The notes beneath the pieces are model-generated. The model saw only the letters and a list, made by a program, of their open reading frames with translations, made no database searches and had not been told where the DNA came from. This document shows, one piece after another, positions 9,156 through 16,822 of a stretch of 64,000 nt of DNA; within the stretch, counting starts at the first letter, position 1; every line of letters starts with the position of its first letter. The stretch is from NCBI GenBank assembly GCA_963770535.1, contig CAVYPZ010000006.1:1-64000 (forward strand), written 5' to 3'. Source of the DNA: RYN-230 sp963770535 (GTDB lineage: Bacteria; Actinomycetota; Actinomycetes; Streptosporangiales; Streptosporangiaceae). A program made the translations under genes and the position numbers.

Positions 9156-10156
9156 CCTACCGGCAGGCCGTCGCCGCCGCGCTGGCCCAGGAGATGGCCC
9201 GCGACGACCGGGTGGTGCTGCTCGGTGAGGACGTCGCGTCGGGCGGGGTGTTCAAGACCACCGGCGGGCTGGCGGAGCGGTTCGGGGCGGACCGGGTCCG
9301 GAACACGCCGATCTCCGAGCAGGCCATCGCGGGCGCGGCCATGGGCGCCGCCATGGCCGGGCTGCGGCCGGTCGCCGAGATCATGTTCGCCGACTTCTAC
9401 GCGACCTGCTGGGACCAGGTGGCCAACGAGATCGCGAAGGTCCGCTACATGACCGGCGGGCAGGTCAGCCTGCCTCTGGTGCTGCGCGGCGCGAACGGTT
9501 CCGGCGGCCTCGGGTTCGGCAGCCAGCACGGCCAGTCGGTGGAGAACTGGGCCATGACCGTGCCCGGCCTGAAGATCGCCTCACCGGCCGGCCCCGCCGA
9601 GGCGTTCGGGCTGCTCGCCGCGGCCATCCGGGACGACGACCCGGTCGTGGTGTTCGAGCACAAGGCGCTGTACGGGCGCAAGGAGGAGATCGGCGACGGC
9701 GAGCAGTTCGTGCCGCTCGGGCAGGCCCGGACCGTGCGGGCCGGGCGGGACGTCACCCTCGTCGGGCTGTCCATCACGGTGGGCACCTGCCTGGCCGCCG
9801 CCCGGGAACTGGCCGCCGCGGGGGTCGAGGCCGAGGTCATCGACCTGCGGACGCTGGTGCCGCTGGACGCGGCCACGGTGCTGGCGTCGGTGGCGCGGAC
9901 CGGGCGGCTGGTGGTGGTGGAGGAGAACCCCGGCCAGCTCGGCTGGGGTGCCTCGGTCGCGGCGATCGCGGCGCAGGAGGCGTTCGGTGACCTGACCGCC
10001 CCGGTCACCCGGGTCAGCGGCGGCAACGTGCCGCTGCCGGTGGCCGCCCCACTGGAGGCTGAGGTGGATGTCTCGGTGCCGCGGGTGGTTGCGGCGACCC
10101 AGTCGGTCGTGAGCGGTTCATCGATACCGATCAGGCAGTTACCGGTCACGCATTGA
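9143..10156 (+). CDS. TPP-dependent dehydrogenase E1 component, beta subunit
   Basis: 337 residues from GTG 9143, which follows GGGAG at the correct distance and overlaps the alpha gene by 13 nt. It shows the usual transketolase-like central region (LGEDVASGGVF, ISEQAIAGAAMGAA, SPAGPAEAFGLL) and C-terminal domain (ITVGTCLAAARELAAAG, VVVEENP). It should form the alpha2-beta2 E1 with the preceding product. As no E2/E3 is nearby, it either uses those of another complex or works alone, for instance with an artificial-acceptor-like partner. Confidence 0.88.
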   Translation: MAELTYRQAVAAALAQEMARDDRVVLLGEDVASGGVFKTTGGLAERFGADRVRNTPISEQAIAGAAMGAAMAGLRPVAEIMFADFYATCWDQVANEIAKVRYMTGGQVSLPLVLRGANGSGGLGFGSQHGQSVENWAMTVPGLKIASPAGPAEAFGLLAAAIRDDDPVVVFEHKALYGRKEEIGDGEQFVPLGQARTVRAGRDVTLVGLSITVGTCLAAARELAAAGVEAEVIDLRTLVPLDAATVLASVARTGRLVVVEENPGQLGWGASVAAIAAQEAFGDLTAPVTRVSGGNVPLPVAAPLEAEVDVSVPRVVAATQSVVSGSSIPIRQLPVTH

Positions 10157-10189
10157 AACCGGGAGTCCGTATCCGGCAAGGAGGCCGAG

Positions 10190-11305
10190 ATGCTCATTGG
10201 CCAGCAAGACATACTGCTGCCCACCACTATGGTCGGGAACTATCCCAACCCGCGCTGGTACGACGGCTACGCGCACTCGAAGCTGCCGCCGGGCGCGCTG
10301 GTCTATGACTCGCTGACCCGCGAGGCCTACGAGGACGCCATCCTCGCGGTGGTGCACGACCAGGAGTCCGCCGGGCTGGACATCATCTCCGACGGCCGGG
10401 TACACGGCGGCGACAGCCCGTACGCCCAGGTCGTGTACCACTACTTCGAGCGGCTGCGCGGGTACGAGATCGACGGGCCGCAACTGGGCCTGCCCATCTA
10501 CTCGACGCTGTTCTCCCCCACCGTGGTGGGGGAGGTATCGCGCCGCACGTCTTTCGCGATGCCCACGCTGCGCGCGGTGCGCAAGGCGACCAAGAAGCCG
10601 GTGAAGATCTCCTACCAGGGCATCCATGTGCTCGCCGCCGCGTCCAACGACCAGTTCTACAAGGACACGAAGGAACTGGCGACCGCCATCGCCAGGGCCT
10701 ACCACGAGGACTTCCTGGAACTCGCGGACGCCGGGGCCGAGATTATCCAGCTGGACGAGTTCCTCTGGCCGTACGAGATGAGCGACTGGCAGGTCGAGGT
10801 GTTCAACCTGGCCGTGGACAACGTCCCCGGGGTGCAGTTCTGGGTGCACACCTGCTGGGGCAACTACGGCGGCACCCCCGGCTACCTGCCGGACGAGACC
10901 GAGCAGGAGTACGGCGCCTACGTGCTGGCCAGCCGGGAAGCGCACACGCCCGCGCCCGATCGGGCCTACGGCATCTTCCCGAAGGTCAAGGAGGCGCACC
11001 TGACCGCGCTGAACTGGGAGGTCGGCCGCACCGGCCCGGACGATCTCAAGCCGCTGGCCGAGAACAACTGGGACAAGGACTTCGTGGCCGGGGTGATCGA
11101 CGTGAAGTCAACCATCACCGAGACCGCGGGCGAGGTCGCGGACCGGATCCGGCAGTGCCTGGAATACGTGCCCGCCGAGCGGCTCGGGCTGACCACCGAC
11201 TGCGGCCTGGTCATGCTCCAGCGGATGACCGCGCAGAACAAGCTGCGCTCGCTGGCCGAGGGAGCCGCCATCGTCCGGGCCGAACTGGGCCAGGGCGCAA
11301 GCTGA
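10190..11305 (+). CDS. MetE-family (epoxyalkane:CoM transferase-like) zinc enzyme 1
   Basis: 371-residue protein of the cobalamin-independent methionine synthase C-terminal-like family, to which epoxyalkane:coenzyme M transferase (XecA) belongs. Expected zinc ligands are H220, C222 (WVHTCWGN) and C338 (TTDCGL); QLDE at 187-190 is also conserved. It is very similar to the protein at 43521, with an almost identical first 25 residues and YSTLFSPT. Its place between CoM-dependent enzymes makes transfer of an electrophile to, or from, the CoM thiol the best guess. The spacing between the second and third ligand is longer than the about 84 residues I recall for XecA, so it may be a separate subclass. 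ATG 10190 has a strong AAGGAGG site. Confidence 0.75.
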   Translation: MLIGQQDILLPTTMVGNYPNPRWYDGYAHSKLPPGALVYDSLTREAYEDAILAVVHDQESAGLDIISDGRVHGGDSPYAQVVYHYFERLRGYEIDGPQLGLPIYSTLFSPTVVGEVSRRTSFAMPTLRAVRKATKKPVKISYQGIHVLAAASNDQFYKDTKELATAIARAYHEDFLELADAGAEIIQLDEFLWPYEMSDWQVEVFNLAVDNVPGVQFWVHTCWGNYGGTPGYLPDETEQEYGAYVLASREAHTPAPDRAYGIFPKVKEAHLTALNWEVGRTGPDDLKPLAENNWDKDFVAGVIDVKSTITETAGEVADRIRQCLEYVPAERLGLTTDCGLVMLQRMTAQNKLRSLAEGAAIVRAELGQGAS

Positions 11306-11358
11306 ACGGCGCAGCAGCGGAACAGACAGAGAATCCGTCAGCAGGAAGGTAGAAACCA

Positions 11359-12399
11359 ATGGAGATTCGCGGCGAAGACGTGCTGCTGCCCGTCTCGGCG
11401 GTATCGGCGTTCCCCCGGCCGCACTGGCTGCAGGGCCGGGTGCTCGGCTCGCTGAGCGAGCCGGTCTACCGCAGCCACAACCTGCGGGTGGCCTACGAGG
11501 ACGCCTGCCACATCTGCGCTGACGAGCAGGAAAAGGCCGGGCTGGACATCCTGTGCGACGGGGCCCAGTACTACGAGTGGGAGGCGCCCGGCTTCCAGCT
11601 GGAGCCGATCTTCCACTTCATCCCGGAGAACCTGGGCGGCTTCCGGCCCTATGGCCCCCCTGGCGAGGGCGCCAAGTACCGGCCGTTCTACCAGGCCGTG
11701 GTCAAGGACAAGATCACCTGGGAGCGGCCCATCTTCGAGAGCGTGGTCATGACCATGCAGAACGTCACCGACAAGCCGTTCAAGGTGGCCTTCCTCGGCC
11801 CGGCCCAGCAGAGCGTCATCGTCAAGGACGAGTTCTACGGCGACCAGGTCGCGGTGGCCCGGGACCTGGCGATCGCGCTCAACCAGGAGCTGAAGTACCT
11901 GGTCAGCATCGGGCTGGAGGCGGTGCAGCTGATCGATGTGCTGCCGCCGTACACCACCGACATGTGGCAGATCGAGATGCAGAACATCCTGTTCGACGGC
12001 GTCAACGCGATCAAGTTCTGGCACGTCTGTTACGGCAGCGTGGACGGCCAGCGGGACATCTTCGACAACCATGCCGCCTCGATGATGCCGCTGTTCAAGG
12101 AGTCGCCCGCCGACGTGGTCCACCTGGAGTTCACCAACAAGGGCTTCGACGAGCTGGAGGCGTTCCGCGACTTCCCCACCGACAAGGTGCTCGGCGTGGG
12201 CGTCGTGGACGCGAAGAACCTGCAGGTCGAGACGGCGGAGCAGATCGAGGGCCGGATCCGGCGCGCATTGGAGGTCGTCCCGGCCGACCGGCTGCTGGTC
12301 GCGCCGGACTGCGGGCTCGGGTACTTCAGCCGGACCGCCGCCTATGCCAAACTCCGGAACATGGGGCAGGCCGCCGCCGCCGTGCGGAGCACGCTCTGA
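11359..12399 (+). CDS. MetE-family zinc enzyme 2, divergent paralogue
   Basis: 346 residues, same fold family as the preceding gene but clearly divergent. Likely zinc ligands are H222, C224 (FWHVCYGS) and C318 (APDCGL). The QLDE motif of its neighbours reads QLID, so a conserved acidic residue is shifted or lost. It may act on a different substrate, form a heteromer with the first protein, or catalyse release rather than attachment of CoM. AGGAAGG lies 9 nt before ATG 11359, 53 nt after the previous stop, so it is co-transcribed. A strong hairpin follows at 12414. Confidence 0.72.
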   Translation: MEIRGEDVLLPVSAVSAFPRPHWLQGRVLGSLSEPVYRSHNLRVAYEDACHICADEQEKAGLDILCDGAQYYEWEAPGFQLEPIFHFIPENLGGFRPYGPPGEGAKYRPFYQAVVKDKITWERPIFESVVMTMQNVTDKPFKVAFLGPAQQSVIVKDEFYGDQVAVARDLAIALNQELKYLVSIGLEAVQLIDVLPPYTTDMWQIEMQNILFDGVNAIKFWHVCYGSVDGQRDIFDNHAASMMPLFKESPADVVHLEFTNKGFDELEAFRDFPTDKVLGVGVVDAKNLQVETAEQIEGRIRRALEVVPADRLLVAPDCGLGYFSRTAAYAKLRNMGQAAAAVRSTL

Positions 12400-12413
12400 G
12401 GATGTAACGTCGG

Positions 12414-12439
12414 CCCCAGGTGGCAGCAGCCACCTGGGG
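12414..12439 (+). terminator. hairpin after MetE-like gene 2
   Basis: Perfect 11-bp stem (CCCCAGGTGGC / GCCACCTGGGG) with an AGCA loop, 15 nt after the stop at 12399 and ahead of the ribosome site at about 12450. There is no T-run. It may be an actinobacterial terminator or an mRNA stability/attenuation structure between operon parts. Confidence 0.55.
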
Positions 12440-12461
12440 CGGGGCTCCGGGGAGGGCACAG

Positions 12462-13085
12462 ATGACCGCAGAGGCAGCCCGCGAGGTACTGGGCCTGCAG
12501 CTGCGCGTGGGGGATCACATCTGCGGGTTCTACCGCCAGCCCTCCGAGCGCGACGACATCCTCATCCCCTTCCTGGTCGAAGGGCTGAAGGCAGGTGACA
12601 AGTGCACCTGCGTCGTGGACAGCTGCGCACCGGACGACGTGCTGGCCAGCATGGCCGAGCACATCGAGGTGGACGCCTACGTGGCCGGCCGCCAGCTTGA
12701 GGTGCTCGACGCCTGCGGCACCTACCTGGCTGGCGGGGGTTTCCTGCCCGAGCGGATGCTGAGGTTCTGGGAGGGCAAGGCCCGCCAGAATCCCCGTCCG
12801 GGCGGCCCGACGCCGGCCCGGAACATCGGCGACATGAGCTGGGCGCACCGCAACGAGTCCGTGGTCAGCGAGCTGATGGGCTACGAATCCGAGCTCAACC
12901 GGATCATGTCGAACTTCCCGCAGGTCAACCTCTGCCTCTACGACCTGACCCGGTGCTCCGGGGACCTGATCATGGACGTGCTCAAGACGCACCCCAAGGC
13001 GCTGCTCGGCGGCATGGTCATCGACAACCCGTACTACCTGGACCCGGACGAGTTCCTGGCCAGCCGGGCCGGCCGTGACAGCTGA
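12462..13085 (+). CDS. stand-alone MEDS domain protein
   Basis: 207 residues consisting only of a MEDS (methanogen/methylotroph DcmR sensory) domain. The start DHICGFYR, the middle DKCTCVVDS, and YESELNRI and KTHPKALLGG near the end match the same blocks in the PucR protein at 495-2890. There is no DNA-binding domain. It may act as a ligand-binding partner or modulator of a regulator. ATG 12462 follows GGGGAGGG. The downstream peptidase start overlaps its stop. This gene is useful for showing where the first MEDS domain in the window is broken. Confidence 0.85.
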   Translation: MTAEAAREVLGLQLRVGDHICGFYRQPSERDDILIPFLVEGLKAGDKCTCVVDSCAPDDVLASMAEHIEVDAYVAGRQLEVLDACGTYLAGGGFLPERMLRFWEGKARQNPRPGGPTPARNIGDMSWAHRNESVVSELMGYESELNRIMSNFPQVNLCLYDLTRCSGDLIMDVLKTHPKALLGGMVIDNPYYLDPDEFLASRAGRDS

Positions 13086-15204
13086 GCCCGGCGTGGCGGC
13101 TCCCCCGCCCGCAGCGCGGATCCCGGCCGAGCGTACCCATCACGGCGACAGCGTGATCGACGAGTACGCCTGGCTGGCCGACCGCGACAACCCGGAGACG
13201 ATCGCGTTCCTGGAGGCCGAGAACGCCTACACGCAGGCGCTGACGGCAGGCCAGGCCCCTCTCCGGGACACGATCTTCGGGGAGATCAAGGCCCGGACCC
13301 AGGAGACCGACCTGTCCGTGCCTGCCCGCAAGCGCGGCTGGTGGTACTACTCCCGGACCGTCGAGGGGAAACAGTACGCGCTGCACTGCCGGCGGGCCGT
13401 CCTGCCGGGGGAGGCGGCGCCGCCGTTGGCATCAGGCGGCGGCCCGCTGGACGGCGAGGAGATCCTGCTCGACGGGAACGAGCTGGCCGGCGACGGGCAG
13501 TTCTTCTCGCTGGGCGCGTTCAGCGTGAGCCCCGCCGGCCGGCTGCTCGCCTACTCCACCGACCTGACCGGCAGCGAGCGGTTCACGCTGCGGGTCAAGG
13601 ACCTGGCCAGCGGGGAGACTGCCCCCGACGAGATACCCGGCACGTTCTACGGCGCCGCCTGGTCGGCTGACGGCTCGGCGCTGTTCTACGTGACCGTGGA
13701 CGAGGCGTGGCGGCCCTACCGGGTGTGGCGGCACGTCATCGGGACCCCGGCTGCCGAGGACGCAGTGGTGTTCGAGGAGCCCGACGAGCGGTTCTGGGTC
13801 GGCGTCGGGCTGACCCGCAGCGAGCGTTTCCTGGTCATCTCCGCCTCGAGCAAGCTGACCAGCGAGGCGTGGCTGCTGGACGCCGCGGACCCGGGCGGGC
13901 AGTTCACGGTCGTGGCGCCGCGGCGCCAGGGCGTCGAGTACGGGGTCGAGCATCAGGTACGCGCGGACGGCACCGACCGGCTGCTGATCCTGCACAACGA
14001 CCATGCGCAGAACTTCGAGCTGGCCCAGGCGCCGCTGGCCGACCCGGCGGCCTGGACGCCGGTCCTGCGCCACCGCGCCGATACCCGGCTTCTCGGGGTG
14101 GACGCGTTCGCGGACCACCTCGTCGTTTATCTCCGCAGGGACGGGCTGACCGGGCTGCGGGTGCTGCGGACCGACGGGAGCGAGCTGGAGGTCGAGTTCC
14201 CGGAGCCGGTGTACCGGGTGTCGCCCGGAGTGAACCCCGAGTACCACGCGCGGGCTTACCGTCTCGGCTACGGCTCGCTGGTGACACCCGATTCGGTGTA
14301 CGACTGCGACACGGAGACGGGCGAGCTGACCCTGCTGCGGCGCCGCCCTGTGCTGCCCCTGCCGGGCGGGGCGGAGTACGACCCGGCCGGCTACGAGCAG
14401 CACCGGCTGTGGGCGACCGCTCCGGACGGCACCCGGGTCCCGATCTCGCTGGTCTGCCGCGCGGGACTGCCGCGCGACGGCCAGGCGCCGTTCGTGCTGT
14501 ATGGGTACGGCAGCTATGAGTCCTCGATCGAGCCAGGCTTCTCCATCCCCCGGCTGTCCCTGCTGGACCGGGGCTTCGGCTACGCGATCGCGCATGTCCG
14601 CGGCGGCGGCGAGCTGGGCCGGCGGTGGTACGACGACGGCAAGATGCTGAACAAGATCAACACATTCACCGACTTCGTGGCGTGCGCCCGGCACCTGGCC
14701 AGCGAGGGCTGGACGTCGCCGGCGCGCCTGGTCGCGCGGGGCGGCTCAGCGGGCGGCCTGCTGGTGGGCGCGGCGCTGAACATCGACCCCGGCGCGTTCG
14801 GCGCCGTGGTCGCCCAGGTCCCGTTCGTGGACGCGCTGACCAGCATCCTGGATCCGTCCCTGCCGCTGACCGTCACCGAATGGGAGGAGTGGGGCGACCC
14901 GCTGCACGACCCCGAGGTCTACCGCTACATGAAGTCCTACTCGCCCTACGAGAACATCGCCACCGGCCGGGACTACCCGCCGGTGCTGGCCGTCACCAGC
15001 TTCAACGACACCCGGGTGCTGTACACCGAGCCGGCCAAGTGGATCGCCCGGCTCCAGGCCGAGGCGCGCGGGGGCCCGTTCCTGCTGAAGACCGAGATGG
15101 CTGCCGGGCACGGCGGGCGCAGCGGCCGGTACGACGCGTGGCACGAGGAGGCCCTGCTGCTGGCCTGGATTGTGGCCACCGCCGCACCCGCCCGGACTGG
15201 CTGA
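13075..15204 (+). CDS. ptrB: oligopeptidase B-like S9 family serine peptidase
   Basis: 709 residues with an N-terminal beta-propeller and a C-terminal alpha/beta-hydrolase domain of prolyl oligopeptidase family S9A. The nucleophile is S558 in ARGGSAGGLL. The acid lies in FNDTRV and the histidine in AAGHGGRSGR. The PtrB-type N-terminus DEYAWLADRDNPE is present. It would cleave short peptides after basic residues in the cytoplasm. GTG 13075 overlaps the end of the MEDS gene by 11 nt. It has no obvious biochemical link to the CoM genes and may be co-transcribed by chance. Confidence 0.9.
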   Translation: MTAEPGVAAPPPAARIPAERTHHGDSVIDEYAWLADRDNPETIAFLEAENAYTQALTAGQAPLRDTIFGEIKARTQETDLSVPARKRGWWYYSRTVEGKQYALHCRRAVLPGEAAPPLASGGGPLDGEEILLDGNELAGDGQFFSLGAFSVSPAGRLLAYSTDLTGSERFTLRVKDLASGETAPDEIPGTFYGAAWSADGSALFYVTVDEAWRPYRVWRHVIGTPAAEDAVVFEEPDERFWVGVGLTRSERFLVISASSKLTSEAWLLDAADPGGQFTVVAPRRQGVEYGVEHQVRADGTDRLLILHNDHAQNFELAQAPLADPAAWTPVLRHRADTRLLGVDAFADHLVVYLRRDGLTGLRVLRTDGSELEVEFPEPVYRVSPGVNPEYHARAYRLGYGSLVTPDSVYDCDTETGELTLLRRRPVLPLPGGAEYDPAGYEQHRLWATAPDGTRVPISLVCRAGLPRDGQAPFVLYGYGSYESSIEPGFSIPRLSLLDRGFGYAIAHVRGGGELGRRWYDDGKMLNKINTFTDFVACARHLASEGWTSPARLVARGGSAGGLLVGAALNIDPGAFGAVVAQVPFVDALTSILDPSLPLTVTEWEEWGDPLHDPEVYRYMKSYSPYENIATGRDYPPVLAVTSFNDTRVLYTEPAKWIARLQAEARGGPFLLKTEMAAGHGGRSGRYDAWHEEALLLAWIVATAAPARTG

Positions 15205-15210
15205 GCCGGT

Positions 15211-15274
15211 CACCGGCCGCGCGTCTCACCGGCCGCGCGTCTCTGCGCTCACCGGCCGCGCGGGTCACCGGCCG
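15211..15274. repeat. four copies of CACCGGCCGCGCG between convergent genes
   Basis: The 13-bp unit CACCGGCCGCGCG starts at 15211, 15227 and 15250, with a shortened fourth copy at 15266. The array fills the gap between the peptidase stop and the convergent aldehyde dehydrogenase stop and runs into the latter. It is probably replication slippage, and could form structures that stop transcription from both sides. Confidence 0.6.
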
Positions 15275-16686
15275 TAGGCCTGCCAGTGGCCGCCGAACAG
15301 CGCTTCCTCGCTGATCATCTTGGGCTCGATGGGCCGGGACACCCAGGTGAGGTTGACGAAGTGACGGGCGTTGACGTTCTCGGTGGTGATGTTGCCGCCC
15401 CAGGTCCCGCAGCTGAGGCTGAGCGTGAACGGCAGCCCGTTGCGGGGGCTGCCCGCTCCCTCGTTGAGGTTCTGGTTCACCAGCACCCGGGCGGTCCTGG
15501 TCATCATGGCCAGCCGGTCCACGTTCGCGTCCGAGCTGGTGTGGATGCCGCAGGTGTGACCCAGCCCCTGGTAGGCGGTGATGGCGTTGACCAGTTCCGC
15601 GGCCGCGGAGATGCCGCCCTCGTAGCGGTAGACGGCCAGCACCACGGACAGCTTCTCGCCGGAGAACGGGTGACCGGGCCCGGTCCCCGCCTCCTCGACC
15701 AGGATCATCGGGCAGGCTGAATCGACCTCGAAGCCGGCCAGCGCGGCGATATGCGCCGCGGACTTCGCCACCACGGCGGCGGCGGGCACCGGGCCCCCGT
15801 CCGGCCACATCACCCGGCGCAGCGCCTCCTTCTGCGGCGTGTCGCAGACGTGCGCGCCCGCCTCGGTCAGCCGCCAGAGCAGCTCGTCGTGCACGTCCGC
15901 GTGCACGACCAGCGCGTTGTCCGCCAGGCAGCTGGTGGCGTAGTCGAAGGTCTTCCCGGCGAGGACGGCGGACGCGGCGTCGGCCAGGTCAGCGGTCTCG
16001 TCCACCACGTGCACCGCGTTACCCACCCCCACCCCGTAGGCCGGCGTGCCGGAACTGTACGCGGCCGCGACCATGCCCGCGCCGCCGGTCGCGACGATCA
16101 GGTCGGCCTGGCGCATCAGCTCCTGGGTCTTCCCCAGCGACGGCGCGGGCAGCGACTGGACCAGGTCCGGGGGCGCGCCTACCTGCTCGCAGGCGGCCCG
16201 CATGAATCCCACCACCGCCTCGGTGGCGCCGGTCGTCCGCGGGTGCGGCGCGCAGATGATCGCATTCCGGCCCTTGAGCGCGAACAGCGCCTTGACCGGC
16301 GGGGTCGCGTCCGGGCCGGTGGTCGGGATCAGCGCGGCGACCACCCCGACCGGCTTGGCGATCTTCACCAGCCCGGCGGAGGGCAGCTCTTCCACGACCC
16401 CGACGGTGCGCAACCCGCTCATGTCGGCCAGCACGCCCGTCACCCGCCTGCTGATCTTCGTCATCTTGTCCGCGTAGTTGCCGAACCCGCCCTCGTCCAC
16501 CGCGCGCCGGGCCAGCGCCTCGGCGTGGTCCTTGCGCACCACGGCCCAGGCCACGGCGGTGACCAGCTCGTCCACCTGTTCCTGGGTGTAGGACTCGATG
16601 GCGCGGGCGGCCGCGCGTGCCCGGCCGACGACCTGTGCGACTTCCTCGATCACCGTGCTGGTCCCTGTGCTGCTGCGCTCCGTCAT
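15265..16686 (-). CDS. CoA-acylating aldehyde dehydrogenase (sulfoacetaldehyde/acetaldehyde type)
   Basis: 473 residues, aldehyde dehydrogenase superfamily, acylating branch (EutE/PduP/SauS-like). Catalytic cysteine C253 lies in DYATSCLADN. The N-terminal IEEVAQVVGRARAAARAIESYTQ-like stretch and VAALIPTTGPDATPPVKALF fit this branch. It converts an aldehyde plus CoA and NAD to acyl-CoA, or the reverse. Members closest in my memory are annotated sulfoacetaldehyde dehydrogenase (acylating), which is notable beside CoM (2-mercaptoethanesulfonate) genes. However, plain acetaldehyde or propionaldehyde is equally possible. ATG at 16686 is chosen; GTG 16722 is an alternative, and neither has a strong ribosome site. 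It is divergent from the flavoprotein gene at 16823, with two operator-like motifs between. Confidence 0.8.
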   Translation of the reverse strand: MTERSSTGTSTVIEEVAQVVGRARAAARAIESYTQEQVDELVTAVAWAVVRKDHAEALARRAVDEGGFGNYADKMTKISRRVTGVLADMSGLRTVGVVEELPSAGLVKIAKPVGVVAALIPTTGPDATPPVKALFALKGRNAIICAPHPRTTGATEAVVGFMRAACEQVGAPPDLVQSLPAPSLGKTQELMRQADLIVATGGAGMVAAAYSSGTPAYGVGVGNAVHVVDETADLADAASAVLAGKTFDYATSCLADNALVVHADVHDELLWRLTEAGAHVCDTPQKEALRRVMWPDGGPVPAAAVVAKSAAHIAALAGFEVDSACPMILVEEAGTGPGHPFSGEKLSVVLAVYRYEGGISAAAELVNAITAYQGLGHTCGIHTSSDANVDRLAMMTRTARVLVNQNLNEGAGSPRNGLPFTLSLSCGTWGGNITTENVNARHFVNLTWVSRPIEPKMISEEALFGGHWQAYGR

Positions 16687-16722
16687 GCAGCCCAGCGTGA
16701 CGCCAGGCGGCGGCGATTCCAC

Positions 16723-16769
16723 TGTTCTGGCAGGTCGAGCCTGCCCGGGTTCTTTGTCCCGGCAAGACC
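16723..16769. promoter_or_regulatory. two operator-like motifs in divergent promoter region
   Basis: TGTTCTGGCAGGTCG (centre 16730) and TGTCCCGGCAAGACC (centre 16762) both resemble the palindrome core TGTCCTGGCAGGACA at 6246-6260. Their centres are 32 bp apart, about three helical turns, so two dimers could bind on one DNA face. They lie between the aldehyde dehydrogenase (minus) and flavoprotein (plus) starts. Confidence 0.5.
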
Positions 16770-16822
16770 TGACTGGGGTGGCCGCCCGGCCCGCATGCTC
16801 GGTGATGACCGGGTGCCGAGGG

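Noticed and set aside
3028..10156. Complete 2-oxo acid dehydrogenase complex with the 3028 flavoprotein as E3
   Set aside because: The flavoprotein has Phe-x4-His in place of the His-Glu pair needed by dihydrolipoamide dehydrogenase, and no E2 gene is found.
15211..15274. Array of short direct repeats as a CRISPR
   Set aside because: Units of 13 bp with unequal 3-10 nt gaps, no cas genes and no spacers of normal length. The 45541 array and the DUF222 coding repeats fail for the same reason.
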